Part shown: piece by piece, positions 9,268 through 18,899 of the stretch | Numbering within the stretch: the first letter of the stretch is position 1 | Layout of the letters: every line of letters starts with the position of its first letter | Assembly (NCBI RefSeq): GCF_003443655.1 | Contig: NZ_CP031941.1 | Location: 6,151,001-6,215,000 of the forward strand | Reading direction: 5' to 3' | DNA length: 64,000 nt | Origin: Nostoc sphaeroides | Lineage (GTDB): Bacteria > Cyanobacteriota > Cyanobacteriia > Cyanobacteriales > Nostocaceae | The notes under the pieces: generated by a model | Databases searched by the model: none | Told to the model about the DNA's origin: nothing | What the model saw: only the letters and a program-made list of their open reading frames with translations | Position numbers and translations under genes: made by a program

Positions 9268-9575
9268 GGCAATAACTTGATTTGACAAACAGTGTAAGTG
9301 AATAATCCTGCACTTCCCCATCCCCAATTTCTCTGATGATGGCGATGAAAATTGCCTGCGCCTAAAAAATGGTAGTAGTCTTTCCTCATCACCAATTATA
9401 TGCTGAGAGAATAGTCAATAGCTAACTATCAAGATCCTCATCTGCACTTTATGATAGGTGTCAAATTCACTGATTTGAATAAAACTTCTACATAAACACA
9501 CACTGATGCAGCTTGATTTGCTTGAATAGCTATATTGATAGCACATTCATCCGAGAACAATTCACAATCCTGATT

Positions 9576-9821
9576 ATGGCAAGTAAATTCATTGATGTTA
9601 GAGAATATACTGTCAGGGCGCACAAAAGACAGATTCATACTCGTGTTTTCCAGTTTGTCTGTAAAGAGTGTAACGATCTGACAAAGCGCGAGACTTTCGG
9701 GCCTCGACCCTTATATTGTGAGAGATGTCGCCCTCCCCAACCGCCTAAGAAATCCCAGCCAGCATCTCACAAAGCAAAACCTAGAGCAATGTCTTACAAA
9801 AGTGACATCGATTTAAATTGA
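9576..9821 (+). CDS. Small zinc-ribbon-like hypothetical protein
   Basis: An 81-residue basic product. Two CxxC pairs (FVCKECNDL near residue 27 and LYCERCRPP near 45) form a probable zinc ribbon, followed by a Pro/Lys-rich tail. It could bind DNA or RNA, or serve as a structural module. It ends 10 bp before the next gene on the same strand, so the two are probably co-transcribed. ATG at 9576 is preferred; an upstream start at 9513 would add 21 weakly coding residues. The family is not recognised. Confidence 0.7.
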   Translation: MASKFIDVREYTVRAHKRQIHTRVFQFVCKECNDLTKRETFGPRPLYCERCRPPQPPKKSQPASHKAKPRAMSYKSDIDLN

Positions 9822-9831
9822 TTAAAGCCTT

Positions 9832-10863
9832 ATGACTCAAAATGGACAACTAGAAACACCCCCAGACACTTTTCTCTCACCACTGTTGGAATTACGAGAC
9901 TATTATGCTCACCTCACAGAAGAGTATGAACGCCTCTTTGTGCAGGCGCGGGAGCAGCTAGATCATGTAGAAGCGTTGTTATCTAACTGGTCTTTTTCAG
10001 ATGACAGTAAGCAGATATCAAGTCTGACGGCGGCTGATGAAACCTCAGATGTTTCCCAAGAAGGCCCTCTGCGGTTTTTATCACCTCTTGATGACATTGA
10101 CGAAATAAACTTGCTGGAGTCTGTATCAGAACTTGCAGACAAAGACTTGGTTGAGATCGATAATTCTTTTTCTGCTGTTGATACAAAAGAGAGTCAACCT
10201 CTAACTACATCTCCAGATCCAAAGATCGCCCTAGAGAACAACGATAGTTCAACGAAGGTGGCAGAAATCCCCATGCTGCCACAGTATAATCACGCTCTGT
10301 CACGAATGGAAGCCATAAAACAGCTATTGCAAGAGCAGATAGGTACTGTATGTCATATCGATTTTATCGTGCGATCGCTTTATGGAGAGTTAGATTCCAA
10401 CGTATTCAAAGTAGTTAAAGGTAGGGTTCAATCTTCCCTCACCCAAGGCAGAGAAAGGAATTACTGGGTAACTATTCCTGATGAGCCAGGTTGTTATACT
10501 CTGGATTTAAGTTTGGTAGCCCCAAGTAATCGCAATGGTGCTTCTAAGAGCATCAAAAACAAAAACAAGAAGCCTTTTGTACCCCCAACAAAAGCAGTAC
10601 CAATGCTCAAAGCCTTTGAGGGTCAATTCTTAATTGATGCCCTCACCTCTCTGTTTGAAGAAAATCCAGGTAAAGTTTTCAGCGTTGCTGAAGTCATCGC
10701 CGGAATTTATGGAGAACTAGATTCTCAGCAACTTCGAGAGGTGAAAAATAAGGTGCTGAACGAATTATCTAGAGGCTATCGGACAGGCAGATTCTCTAGG
10801 GTTCCTAACCAAATCGGCTTCTATACTTGGGACTCCAATATGATATTGGGGAGTAGGGAGTAG
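9832..10863 (+). CDS. Hypothetical protein with two copies of a winged-helix-like domain
   Basis: A 343-residue product. Residues 1-60 are helical (LLELRDYYAHLTEEYERLF), 60-150 are acidic and low in complexity. Two related domains of about 70 residues follow: one near 160-225 (IDFIVRSLYGELDSNVFKVV...GCYTLDLSL), one near 265-340 (FSVAEVIAGIYGELDSQQLREV...GFYTWD). Shared IYGELD and K(G/N)(R/K)V signatures point to internal duplication of a winged-helix-type fold. The stop codon lies inside a GGGAGTA heptamer array, so the C-terminus was probably set by the repeat. Likely forms a unit with the zinc-ribbon gene. Function unknown. Confidence 0.75.
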   Translation: MTQNGQLETPPDTFLSPLLELRDYYAHLTEEYERLFVQAREQLDHVEALLSNWSFSDDSKQISSLTAADETSDVSQEGPLRFLSPLDDIDEINLLESVSELADKDLVEIDNSFSAVDTKESQPLTTSPDPKIALENNDSSTKVAEIPMLPQYNHALSRMEAIKQLLQEQIGTVCHIDFIVRSLYGELDSNVFKVVKGRVQSSLTQGRERNYWVTIPDEPGCYTLDLSLVAPSNRNGASKSIKNKNKKPFVPPTKAVPMLKAFEGQFLIDALTSLFEENPGKVFSVAEVIAGIYGELDSQQLREVKNKVLNELSRGYRTGRFSRVPNQIGFYTWDSNMILGSRE

Positions 10864-10945
10864 GGAGTAGGGAGTGGGGAGTAAGGCATTGTAATATTTC
10901 TCCCCCTGCTCCCCCTGCTTCCCCTGCTTCCCCTGCTCCCCTCCC
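10847..10945. repeat. GGGAGTA heptamers and CCCCTGCTT tract
   Basis: About four GGGAGTA-like units overlap the end of the upstream gene and are followed by imperfect CCCCTGCTT/CCCCTGCTC repeats reaching the ilvA stop codon. The two convergent genes are separated only by these repeats. Confidence 0.75.
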
Positions 10946-10946
10946 C

Positions 10947-12458
10947 CTATCCCAAAAACAGCTTGTATGCCGGATTCTTATTCTCATCCCAATAGCGATA
11001 GCCCAGGTTATCGAGAAAAGCTTGCCACTCTTCCATCTCGTGCGGGGGAACCTGGATACCAACAACGATTCGTCCGTAGTCTGACCCGTTGTTGCGGTAG
11101 TGAAAAAGACTGATATTCCAATTTGGACTCATGGAAGTAACAAACTTCATCAATGCACCAGGACGTTCGGGAAACTCAAAACGATAGAGCAATTCATTGT
11201 GAGCCAAGAGAGAATGCCCACCCACCATGTGCCGGAGATGTAATTTAGTTAGTTCATCGTCCGTTAAATCAAGAGTTTCAAATCCTTGAGCTTCAAAGGT
11301 TTCTACCATCTTGGCAGCATCGGCACGATTTTGAATTTGCACACCGACAAAAATATGGGCTGTTTTTTCATCGGCAATGCGATAATTAAACTCGGTAAGA
11401 TTACGATTGCCAATACATTCACAAAACTGGCGAATACTTCCCCGTTCCTCTGGAATTGTGACTGCAAAGATAGCTTCGCGGCGTTCGCCCAACTCTGCCC
11501 GTTCTGCCACAAAGCGGAGACGATCAAAATTCATGTTTGCACCACAGGCTACAGCAATTAAGGTTTGTCCCTCGATTTGCTCTCGTTCGGTGTAGGCTTT
11601 GGCAGCTGCGATCGCTAATGCACCGGCTGGTTCTAAAATTGATCGCGTATCCTCAAACACGTCTTTAATCGCAGCACAAGTATCGTCTGTATCCACCAAA
11701 ATAATTTCATCTACATACTGCTGACATAAACGGAAGGTTTCTTCACCTACTTCTCGCACCGCCACACCATCAGCAAATAATCCTACTTGAGACAAGCGCA
11801 CCCGATGTCCGGCTTTTAGCGATTGAGACATCGCATCAGCATCTACTGGCTCAACACCAATAATCTTGATTTCGGGACGCAAGCGTTTTACATAAGCTCC
11901 AATCCCAGAAATTAATCCGCCCCCTCCAATTGCAACAAAAATTGCATGGATGGGTTGCTGATATTGTCGTAAAATTTCCATCCCAATTGTTCCCTGTCCA
12001 GCAATGACATGAGGATCATCAAAAGGATGAATAAACGTTAAACCTTTTTCTATTTCTAATTCACGCGCATAGCTATAAGCATCGTCGTAGGTGTTTCCAT
12101 GTAAGACGACTGCTCCGCCCCTCATTCTAACTGCGTCCACCTTGACTTGGGGCGTGGTTACTGGCATAACGATAATCGCTTTTGTTCCCAAGCGATTGGC
12201 TGCAAGGGCGACACCCTGAGCATGGTTCCCCGCAGACGCGGCAATTACACCCTGTGCCAATATATCTGGTGGCAGTTGCACCATTTTGTTATAAGCACCA
12301 CGCAGTTTAAAAGAAAATACTGACTGCATATCCTCACGCTTCAGCAATAATTGATTATTCAGCCGCGCAGACAAATTTGGGGCATACTCAAGTGGTGTTT
12401 CTTGGGCAACATCGTATACACGGGCAGTCAAGATTTGGATGAGGTAGTCGCAAAACAT
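10947..12458 (-). CDS. ilvA: Threonine ammonia-lyase, biosynthetic
   Basis: Deaminates threonine to 2-oxobutanoate, the first step of isoleucine synthesis. The 503-residue product has the PLP motif SVFSFKLRGAYNK near residue 50 (Lys Schiff base), the SAGNHAQGVALAA phosphate loop, and the glycine-rich VAIGGGGLISGIG. Two C-terminal ACT-like regulatory domains cover residues 330-500 (RREAIFAVTIPEERGS; HSLLAHNELLYRFEFPERPG), implying isoleucine/valine allostery as in the family. ATG at 12458 fits known N-termini (MFCDYL); an in-frame TTG at 12467 is less likely. Confidence 0.95.
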   Translation of the reverse strand: MFCDYLIQILTARVYDVAQETPLEYAPNLSARLNNQLLLKREDMQSVFSFKLRGAYNKMVQLPPDILAQGVIAASAGNHAQGVALAANRLGTKAIIVMPVTTPQVKVDAVRMRGGAVVLHGNTYDDAYSYARELEIEKGLTFIHPFDDPHVIAGQGTIGMEILRQYQQPIHAIFVAIGGGGLISGIGAYVKRLRPEIKIIGVEPVDADAMSQSLKAGHRVRLSQVGLFADGVAVREVGEETFRLCQQYVDEIILVDTDDTCAAIKDVFEDTRSILEPAGALAIAAAKAYTEREQIEGQTLIAVACGANMNFDRLRFVAERAELGERREAIFAVTIPEERGSIRQFCECIGNRNLTEFNYRIADEKTAHIFVGVQIQNRADAAKMVETFEAQGFETLDLTDDELTKLHLRHMVGGHSLLAHNELLYRFEFPERPGALMKFVTSMSPNWNISLFHYRNNGSDYGRIVVGIQVPPHEMEEWQAFLDNLGYRYWDENKNPAYKLFLG

Positions 12459-12856
12459 GGGCGTCAAGGTGTTAGCAAATGCCGGATGGAAACTAATTTT
12501 ACGTTACAAGCGATCGCACTGATTTTATTTAATTGCACTTTCTCGAAATTTTGAGTGAATAAAATTTAAAAATTACTAATACTGTTTGAAGAGAAATCAG
12601 TTCAGTAATTGAATTTTTTTAGTGACCTCAAATTCAGTGCGATCGCTGGTAGATTTATTTTAAACGAGTTTCGCTAACTGTCCGAGTATTTAGATCAACA
12701 GATAACTATAATGTTGCTTATGAACATAACTTCTCAATTTATGTTAAAATATGCATGAAAGATTAAATTCGGCTGTGTAGTTTGTTTTTATATATAGTTG
12801 TATTACAGACCTCTGCGGATCTAAATCTCTACACCCCCTGATTCTGGAGACATTCT

Positions 12857-13156
12857 ATGTCAATTTACGTCGGTAACCTATCTTATGAGGTTAAAGAAGA
12901 TGACCTCCGGCAAGTCTTTGCAGAATACGGAACGGTAAAAAATGTTCAATTGCCTATCGACCGAGAAACAGGTCGGATGAGAGGTTTCGGCTTTGTAGAG
13001 ATGGAATCAGACGCACAAGAAACAGCAGCAATTGAGGCCCTTGATACTGCTGACTGGATGGGTCGCAGCTTAAAAGTTAATAAAGCCAAGCCCAAAACAG
13101 ACGGCGGTTCCTCTGGCGGTAGACGAGGTGATGGTGGTTCTTCTCGCCGCTATTAA
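12857..13156 (+). CDS. RRM-type RNA-binding protein
   Basis: A single RRM of the cyanobacterial cold-responsive Rbp family: RNP2 IYVGNLSY at residues 3-10 and RNP1 RGFGFVEM at about 42-49. A short Gly/Ser/Arg tail follows (GGSSGGRRGDGGSSRRY). It binds single-stranded RNA and probably affects mRNA stability; cold or light induction is known for the family, not shown here. A GGAG ribosome site lies 6 bp before the ATG. The AT-rich leader from about 12720 is long, as usual for cold-regulated genes. A hairpin terminator follows. Confidence 0.93.
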   Translation: MSIYVGNLSYEVKEDDLRQVFAEYGTVKNVQLPIDRETGRMRGFGFVEMESDAQETAAIEALDTADWMGRSLKVNKAKPKTDGGSSGGRRGDGGSSRRY

Positions 13157-13195
13157 GATTTAAAAACTAAGAATTTAACTCTAAAGTCTTGAGGG

Positions 13196-13219
13196 CAGAC
13201 AAGGCGTCTGTCTTTTTTT
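13196..13219 (+). terminator. Rho-independent terminator of the RNA-binding protein gene
   Basis: CAGAC-AAGGC-GTCTG hairpin followed directly by TCTTTTTTT, 40 bp after the stop codon. Confidence 0.8.
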
Positions 13220-13335
13220 GTGCTTTGGTTGACAGGTTTCTCTTGGACTAATGACTAATAACTTTCGCGTTGCGGTTTGATAATAACTATCTCTTATGAA
13301 GCCATGCGCTCGTTTTTGTAATAGGTGTAGCAACC

Positions 13336-13851
13336 ATGAACCCAGAAGCTAAACATATTGTTAGCGAACTAAGGCGTGAGTTCTACTCTAACTTTGCTGC
13401 TGCTATGAATATGCAGGTGAGCATAACTGGTACATCTTATAGTAGTAATTCACCGATCGCATCTTGGATGGATCATAGGCAGAGACTGAACTATCTAAAT
13501 GTATACGCTTATACAGCACCTGATGAATTTGTCCCATTGCGCCCATTCATTCTTCGACTGGCTATTAACAAGAGTGCTGGTAGAATCACGACGTTCAGAA
13601 AGGGACAAGTCTGTCGAGGTCTTAATTTGATGTGGGACTTTGAGCTAACTGTACTACCAAAAGAAATTTTAGACTTTCTTCCCTGGATAGTTAATTTAGT
13701 TGAGTCCCATGACAAAGGTTCGCCCTTGTTGCTACAATCACCACCCCATTCATTTGAATTAGAAGTGCCAGAAGTCGGGTTATTTAATAACGCATGGACT
13801 CAGAAAGCTTGGCTCCTTGCAAATTCCCCAATAGACTTATCGGAAATATAA
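13336..13851 (+). CDS. Hypothetical protein
   Basis: A 171-residue soluble product with no recognised motif. It begins with a helix (EAKHIVSELRREFYSNF); the middle is rich in aromatic residues and Pro (NVYAYTAPDEFVPLRPFILR) and appears mixed alpha/beta. No signal peptide or membrane segment. It is isolated between the rbp terminator and a small inverted-repeat element. Function unknown; the sequence is protein-like through its full length. Confidence 0.65.
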   Translation: MNPEAKHIVSELRREFYSNFAAAMNMQVSITGTSYSSNSPIASWMDHRQRLNYLNVYAYTAPDEFVPLRPFILRLAINKSAGRITTFRKGQVCRGLNLMWDFELTVLPKEILDFLPWIVNLVESHDKGSPLLLQSPPHSFELEVPEVGLFNNAWTQKAWLLANSPIDLSEI

Positions 13852-14091
13852 TCGGCATTCAATTTTCTTAACTAGTTTTCGGGAAACTATATCAAAAAAT
13901 ACGGTTTTTTAGACAACAATCAAATTTATAGGTATCTATCACAGAGCGATACAGCGCTTCCCGCTATTATGGAATACAGTTTTTATCCTTGCCCCCTCCT
14001 AGCATAGCTTTCATTTTTGAGGATGTACCTCATAGCTGCCGAAAGTGCTGTATCTACACGGAGCGTCTCCAAGAGTTGATATCGTAAAACT

Positions 14092-14205
14092 GGCGTTGCT
14101 GATTAAATGTATGAATCTGGGTGTAGAGACGTTGCGTTGCAACGTCTCTACAAAAGTTTTGAAATCACGCAAAATCATTTTTTCATACCTGAATTTAGCA
14201 ACGCC
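14092..14205. mobile_element. Small inverted-repeat element (GCGTTGCT ends), copy 1
   Basis: Ends GGCGTTGCTGATTAAAT and AATTTAGCAACGCC enclose the perfect hairpin GTAGAGACGTTGCGTTGCAA extending to its complement. A diverged relative is at 39724-39853. Otherwise the 13852-14270 spacer looks non-coding. Confidence 0.65.
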
Positions 14206-14270
14206 GTAAAACTTTTCGGTCTACTGACTATATGCCTGATAATTAATAAGGCAATCTACAGAGAGCAAAG

Positions 14271-15251
14271 ATGCAGACTCTCCAAAAACTCTCCCTCCCA
14301 AGTATGGGCTGCGGGACTTGGGCCTGGGGCAACCAACTGCTTTGGGGATACGACGAAAGTATGGATGACCAGTTGCAAGGGGTGTTTAACCTTTGTGTAA
14401 GCAACGGTGTGACTTTATTTGATACAGGTGATTCTTACGGAACTGGAAGATTGAATGGTCGCAGTGAGTTACTCCTGGGACGATTCAGCCAAGAATATGT
14501 AAGTTCAGGCAAAGAAAATATTTGTATTGCGACTAAGCTTGCTGCTTACCCGTGGAGATGGACACGTCAATCAATGGTAAAGGCTTGCAAGTCATCTGCC
14601 CAACGCCTGGGAAGAAACGTAGATTTGGTACAGATGCACTGGTCTACAGCAAACTATGCTCCTTGGCAAGAGGGAGGGCTGCTGGATGGTCTTGCCGATT
14701 TGTATGAGCAAGGACTAGTTAAGGGAGTGGGACTATCCAATTATGGGCCTAAACGGCTTAAGCAAGTGCAGAAAAAGTTTGCTGAACGAGGCGTTTCTAT
14801 TACTACTGTGCAAGTTCAATACTCTTTGTTGTCTACATATCCTGTCACCCAACTAAAGCTCAAAGACCTTTGTGATGAGTTGGGAATAAAACTGATTGCC
14901 TACAGCCCTCTAGCTTTGGGACTACTGACAGGAAAATACTCTGAGCAAGGCCCTTTGCCCAAAGGCATCCGAGGTCTGCTATTTAGGCAGATATTACCAG
15001 GAATGCGATCGCTTTTGGCATGTTTACAAGAGGTGGCACAGTCTAGAAACAAAACTATGTCTCAGGTTGCAATTAATTGGTGCATCTGTAAAGGAACCAT
15101 TCCTATCCCTGGAGCAAAGAGCGTGGAACAGGCGAGGGAGAATATTGGTGCATTGGGTTGGCAATTAGACGCCAATGAGATTGCAGAGTTGGATAGGGCG
15201 GCAGCGAATGCAGACAAAAAAATGGTACAAAATATATTTCAAACTAAGTAA
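14271..15251 (+). CDS. Aldo/keto reductase
   Basis: NADPH-dependent oxidoreductase with a TIM barrel, 326 residues. The catalytic tetrad is visible: Asp and Tyr in FDTGDSYGTG, Lys in CIATKLAAYPW, His in LVQMHWST. The cofactor-binding C-terminal part is also present (GAKSVEQARENIGALGW). Substrate cannot be told. It is monocistronic and begins 65 bp after the GCGTTGCT element. Confidence 0.9.
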   Translation: MQTLQKLSLPSMGCGTWAWGNQLLWGYDESMDDQLQGVFNLCVSNGVTLFDTGDSYGTGRLNGRSELLLGRFSQEYVSSGKENICIATKLAAYPWRWTRQSMVKACKSSAQRLGRNVDLVQMHWSTANYAPWQEGGLLDGLADLYEQGLVKGVGLSNYGPKRLKQVQKKFAERGVSITTVQVQYSLLSTYPVTQLKLKDLCDELGIKLIAYSPLALGLLTGKYSEQGPLPKGIRGLLFRQILPGMRSLLACLQEVAQSRNKTMSQVAINWCICKGTIPIPGAKSVEQARENIGALGWQLDANEIAELDRAAANADKKMVQNIFQTK

Positions 15252-15381
15252 TTAGGCGAGAATAAATCAAACTAGATTAAGTAATAGCCATCTCCGAAAA
15301 AAATTGTTTTGACATAGCATTGCTACGTCTCTAGAAGGGTTATAGATAACGCATATTTAATTGCACTAATACACTATAGGA

Positions 15382-15541
15382 CTCATATTTGATTATTGAA
15401 ATATACGTAGGGTGCGTCACGCCAAAGGCTAACGCACCACCCAAAGGTTTTGGTGCGTTAGGCTACGCCATAAAACAACGCCAGTCCGCTCAAGTCGGGA
15501 AACCCGCCTTGAGCGGACTGGCTCCCCTACATACTACTTAG
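15382..15541. repeat. Interspersed palindromic repeats in the 15252-15786 spacer
   Basis: Contains GGTGCGTCACGCCAAAGGCT with its inverted partner GGTGCGTTAGGCTACGCC, and a second inverted pair CCAGTCCGCTCAAG/CTTGAGCGGACTGG. No gene is seen in the spacer. Confidence 0.6.
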
Positions 15542-15786
15542 ATTTTTTCAGAAATCAAATCATATTCCTATACATTATGACTAATCACAATCAGACTGGT
15601 GTGTGTAACAACCGACCTAAATTTGACGTGCTTAACGAACTTTGCTAAAAGTTATCTATTCAACTGGCATTTACCATACTACCATCAACTCTTTCTATTC
15701 CTCTTTTAAGAAAAAGTTGAAGTGACAGTGCTAACAATTGCTAACCTTTTCTTCGTGCTTCAATTTGGAAGTATCCCCAATCCCCA

Positions 15787-16386
15787 ATGACAAATCATTA
15801 CCGATATATTATTTTTTACAAACCCTATGGCGTTCTGTGCCAGTTTACAAAAGATGCTCCCACACATAGCACCCTGAAAGATTATATTGATGTACCTGAT
15901 GTGTATCCTGTGGGACGTTTAGACTGGGATAGTGAAGGGTTGCTGCTGTTAACGAACGATGGGCAATTGCAACATCGCCTCGCCCATCCGCGTTTTGGTC
16001 ATAAACGTACTTACTGGGTACAGGTAGAGCGAATTCCAGATGCAGATGCTATCAAAAGGTTGCAAACAGGTGTGGAAATTCAAGATTACCGCACTCAAGC
16101 AGCAGAAGTTAGGCTATTATCACAAGAGCCACAACTACCTGAACGCACTCCGCCAATTAGATTTCGCAAAAATGTACCGACAGCTTGGCTGGAAATGACT
16201 TTGACAGAGGGAAAAAACCGCCAAGTACGGCGGATGACTGCGGCTGTAGGGTTTCCGACTTTGCGACTGGTTAGGGTTAGCATAGCCCACCTACAATTAG
16301 ATGATCTACAATTGGGTCAATGGCGCGACCTCACCACATCTGAACTCCAATTTATGCATAATTTCAGTAAATCCAAAAGCATGTAG
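15787..16386 (+). CDS. 23S rRNA pseudouridine synthase, RluE/RsuA family
   Basis: Isomerises uridine to pseudouridine in rRNA. The 199-residue product lacks the S4 domain, like RluE. It shows the start motif FYKPYGVLCQFT, the catalytic motif VGRLDWDSEGLLLLTNDG (Asp nucleophile near residue 43) and the C-terminal EGKNRQVRRMTAAVGFPTLRL. E. coli RluE modifies U2457; the same target is inferred. Followed by a GTAGAGACGCGAAATTTCGC hairpin at 16384. Confidence 0.9.
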   Translation: MTNHYRYIIFYKPYGVLCQFTKDAPTHSTLKDYIDVPDVYPVGRLDWDSEGLLLLTNDGQLQHRLAHPRFGHKRTYWVQVERIPDADAIKRLQTGVEIQDYRTQAAEVRLLSQEPQLPERTPPIRFRKNVPTAWLEMTLTEGKNRQVRRMTAAVGFPTLRLVRVSIAHLQLDDLQLGQWRDLTTSELQFMHNFSKSKSM

Positions 16387-16412
16387 AGACGCGAAATTTC
16401 GCGTCTCTACAG
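16384..16412. terminator. Palindrome behind the pseudouridine synthase gene (possible terminator)
   Basis: TGTAGAGACGCGAAATTTCG and its complement form a long perfect stem touching the stop codon. The same palindrome is a repeated unit elsewhere (49233, 55892), so a terminator role is only possible. The rest of 16413-16834 shows no gene. Confidence 0.45.
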
Positions 16413-16834
16413 AGGATTTTGGGCTTAACTGACCGGTATTGCGCTATAATAAGAATTAGACTTTTTATTGTGAGCCAGCGACTTTCAATGTGATACCATT
16501 TTGAATTTTAGATTTTAGATTTTGGATTGGAAACCGCTTACTGTATCTGGGTTTTCTCTGTCCATTTGTTGCAATCAACTCGCGTTCGTTTGTGTAAGCT
16601 GTTCCACATTTAAATTGCATAATTACGGCGGGCAAGATGCCCACCCCACAAAAGTTATATAAATTTTAGATATGCAAACTAGATGTGGTTTAGCTTAGTA
16701 GCGAATTCCATTCGCCCAATACTTTGAAAACATCCTCTAAGCTACAAAATAAAGTTGTTGCTTTTCGGATTCTTTCTGAGATATCTTTCCGAAAGCTTTA
16801 TTTATTTTGAACCAATCTAAAATCCAAAATTGAT

Positions 16835-17866
16835 ATGACTCAAAAACAAGAAACAGCAATTGAAGGTATCTATGAAGTCTGTATCGGTATCCCAGAACCA
16901 ATTTCTGCAATTCAGTATTGGGAGCAATTTGGCTATCGCATTGGTGAAATGGGTGAATTAACCGCAGATGTAGCCTATCAATTATATGGCGTGAATTCCT
17001 CTTTACGCTCAATCCGCCTCTACCACCAAAATGCAGATCATGGTTTGATTCGGCTGATGGTTTGGCAAAACCCCACCCATGAAGGTTTGGGAACAGCGTC
17101 AATGAAAATTAAAGGAAATCGCTGGGCAACAAGCTTAACGGCAGATGTTTTAAATATCTTAAATCATATAGAAGATGCAAAAGCGGCAGGTTTGCCGATT
17201 AGATACACTAACCCTTATTGGGAAGTCATCTACAACAAAGAGAGGAAAAGCCGTCCTTTTATTGAGCCAGCAGTTGGTGTGCGAGAAATGCTGCTACTGC
17301 AACCCTTAGCTCGACAGGTTTTATTTCAACGGTTTGGCTATACACTACCGCATTACGGACAAGTTAACCAGAATGCTGCTCTCAAGACTAGTCAGTTTAC
17401 CCATATAGGAATCGTTGTTCAAGATGACAGCAAAGAAACGCTGAAGTTTTATGAAGAAGTTTTGGGTTTGCTGCGTGTGCGTGATGATGTCGAAACTAGC
17501 TATGAATCTTCACCAGCAGGTAAAGATATTTTTGACCTTAATCCTGGTGAAAAGTTTATTGTCACGACCTTTGATGATCCCCGTTCTTCTAAGTCTGACT
17601 TGATGGCCGCCCGCAGTGGTAGACTTTACATCATTCGATTCCCAGAAGAGATAAATTTAGAGTCGCGCTTTGAAGCAGCCCAACCAGGTAGCTTGGGTAT
17701 GTCTTTATATACCTATCGGGTAAAGGGAATACAGGAATATTGCGATCGCATTAAAGCAAGTACTGTACAAAAAGTTACAGACATCATTACTAATGAGTTT
17801 GGCGAGACGAGTTTTTCCTTCGTTGCGCCAGATGGCTACTTCTGGACTTTGCTAGAAGCTAAATAA
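16835..17866 (+). CDS. VOC-family (glyoxalase/dioxygenase fold) protein with two modules
   Basis: A 343-residue protein with two vicinal-oxygen-chelate halves: residues 8-150 (IYEVCIGIPEPISAIQYWEQF) and 190-340 (FTHIGIVVQDDSKETLKFYEEVLGL). The second half has the His of THIGIVV and ends with FVAPDGYFWTLLE. The family covers glyoxalases, ring-cleaving dioxygenases and resistance proteins; no specific activity can be assigned. A monocistronic gene. Confidence 0.8.
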   Translation: MTQKQETAIEGIYEVCIGIPEPISAIQYWEQFGYRIGEMGELTADVAYQLYGVNSSLRSIRLYHQNADHGLIRLMVWQNPTHEGLGTASMKIKGNRWATSLTADVLNILNHIEDAKAAGLPIRYTNPYWEVIYNKERKSRPFIEPAVGVREMLLLQPLARQVLFQRFGYTLPHYGQVNQNAALKTSQFTHIGIVVQDDSKETLKFYEEVLGLLRVRDDVETSYESSPAGKDIFDLNPGEKFIVTTFDDPRSSKSDLMAARSGRLYIIRFPEEINLESRFEAAQPGSLGMSLYTYRVKGIQEYCDRIKASTVQKVTDIITNEFGETSFSFVAPDGYFWTLLEAK

Positions 17867-17898
17867 CGTCTCCCGCAAATCCAGAACTGTAGGAGAAT

Positions 17899-18260
17899 TA
17901 GGGAACTCAAAAAAATAAATTATTCCACATTCAAGTCGTTGACTGTTGACTGTTGACTGTTGACTGTTGACTGTTGACTGTTGACTGTTGACTGTTGACT
18001 GAAAACTCATGAACGGTCAAACTAATTCATAATTGATAATTAATAATTCGTAATTTAAAGACGCTCGAGGACTCGCTTTCCGCAACGCTATCAGTGGGAG
18101 GAAGAAATACTCCACTGTCTTTTTGACCACTGATTTAAAAATGAGCGTGGGGGCTGCTGTACCCATTTTAAAATTTATGAATTATGGATTAATAATTATT
18201 TGGTCAACGGTCAACAGTGAACAATAGCAATGGAATATTTTTTTACTTGGAAGTCCCTTA
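17899..18260. mobile_element. MITE-B copy 1, with nine GTTGACT heptamers and an extra insert
   Basis: Ends TAGGGAACTCAAAAAAATAA and ATATTTTTTTACTTGGAAGT..CCCTTA are imperfect inverted repeats. Inside lie nine GTTGACT units (17938-18000). Unlike the other copies it also holds about 190 bp of foreign repeat DNA (18010-18200). It abuts the GST stop codon. Confidence 0.8.
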
Positions 18261-18899
18261 TTAAATGCTGTTGGCGAAGTCGTATCTGCCTCCACGTTCA
18301 AGGGCGCGTTCGTAAGCAGGCCGTGTATGGATGCGCTCGATAAATTGCTTAATCTTTGGTCGGCTTGAAATGAGTTCAGCTTGCATAGCGACTATTTCCA
18401 GAGGAAAGCTCATTTGGATATCGGCGGCAGTAAATTCTTCGCCTGCAAACCATGTACTCTTATTAAGTTCACCTTCTATGTAGTCAAAGTGAAGCTTGAT
18501 CTGGGGTGCGATAAATCCTTCGTTTACGCTGCTGTCTCCTACACCAAAGCGGTTGAAGACGAGGTTCATTACTAGAGGCGGCATTGCAGAGCCTTCAGCG
18601 TAATGCAGCCAATAGGTGTAGCGCAGACACTCCTTAGTAGCGGATGGCGGGATTAGCCGACCATTGCCGTAGCGACTCACTATGTATTCGATGATAGCGC
18701 CGGATTCAGCAACAGTCTCGTCTGCATCCGTGATTACTGGGGACTTGCCGAGCGGATGGACTTCACGCAGCGATGTTGGTGCCAGCATCGTTTTTTCATC
18801 GCGTTCGTAGAACTTAATCTCGTATTCGATACCTAATTCTTCAAGCAGCCATAGCACACGCTGCGATCGCGAGTTGTTAAGATGATGGACAACGATCAT
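18261..18899 (-). CDS. Glutathione S-transferase family protein
   Basis: A 212-residue GST. The N-terminal thioredoxin fold is visible (VVHHLNNSRSQRVLWLLEEL; Ser is the likely catalytic residue) with the cis-Pro glutathione loop (HPLGKSPVITDADETVAESG). The helical C-terminal domain has GEEFTAADIQMSFPLE. It conjugates or reduces electrophiles with glutathione. Its stop codon touches the end of MITE-B copy 1. Confidence 0.9.
   Translation of the reverse strand: MIVVHHLNNSRSQRVLWLLEELGIEYEIKFYERDEKTMLAPTSLREVHPLGKSPVITDADETVAESGAIIEYIVSRYGNGRLIPPSATKECLRYTYWLHYAEGSAMPPLVMNLVFNRFGVGDSSVNEGFIAPQIKLHFDYIEGELNKSTWFAGEEFTAADIQMSFPLEIVAMQAELISSRPKIKQFIERIHTRPAYERALERGGRYDFANSI

Noticed and set aside
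14107..14400. 97-codon frame overlapping the aldo/keto reductase start
   Set aside because: It runs through an inverted-repeat element and out of frame into the reductase gene.
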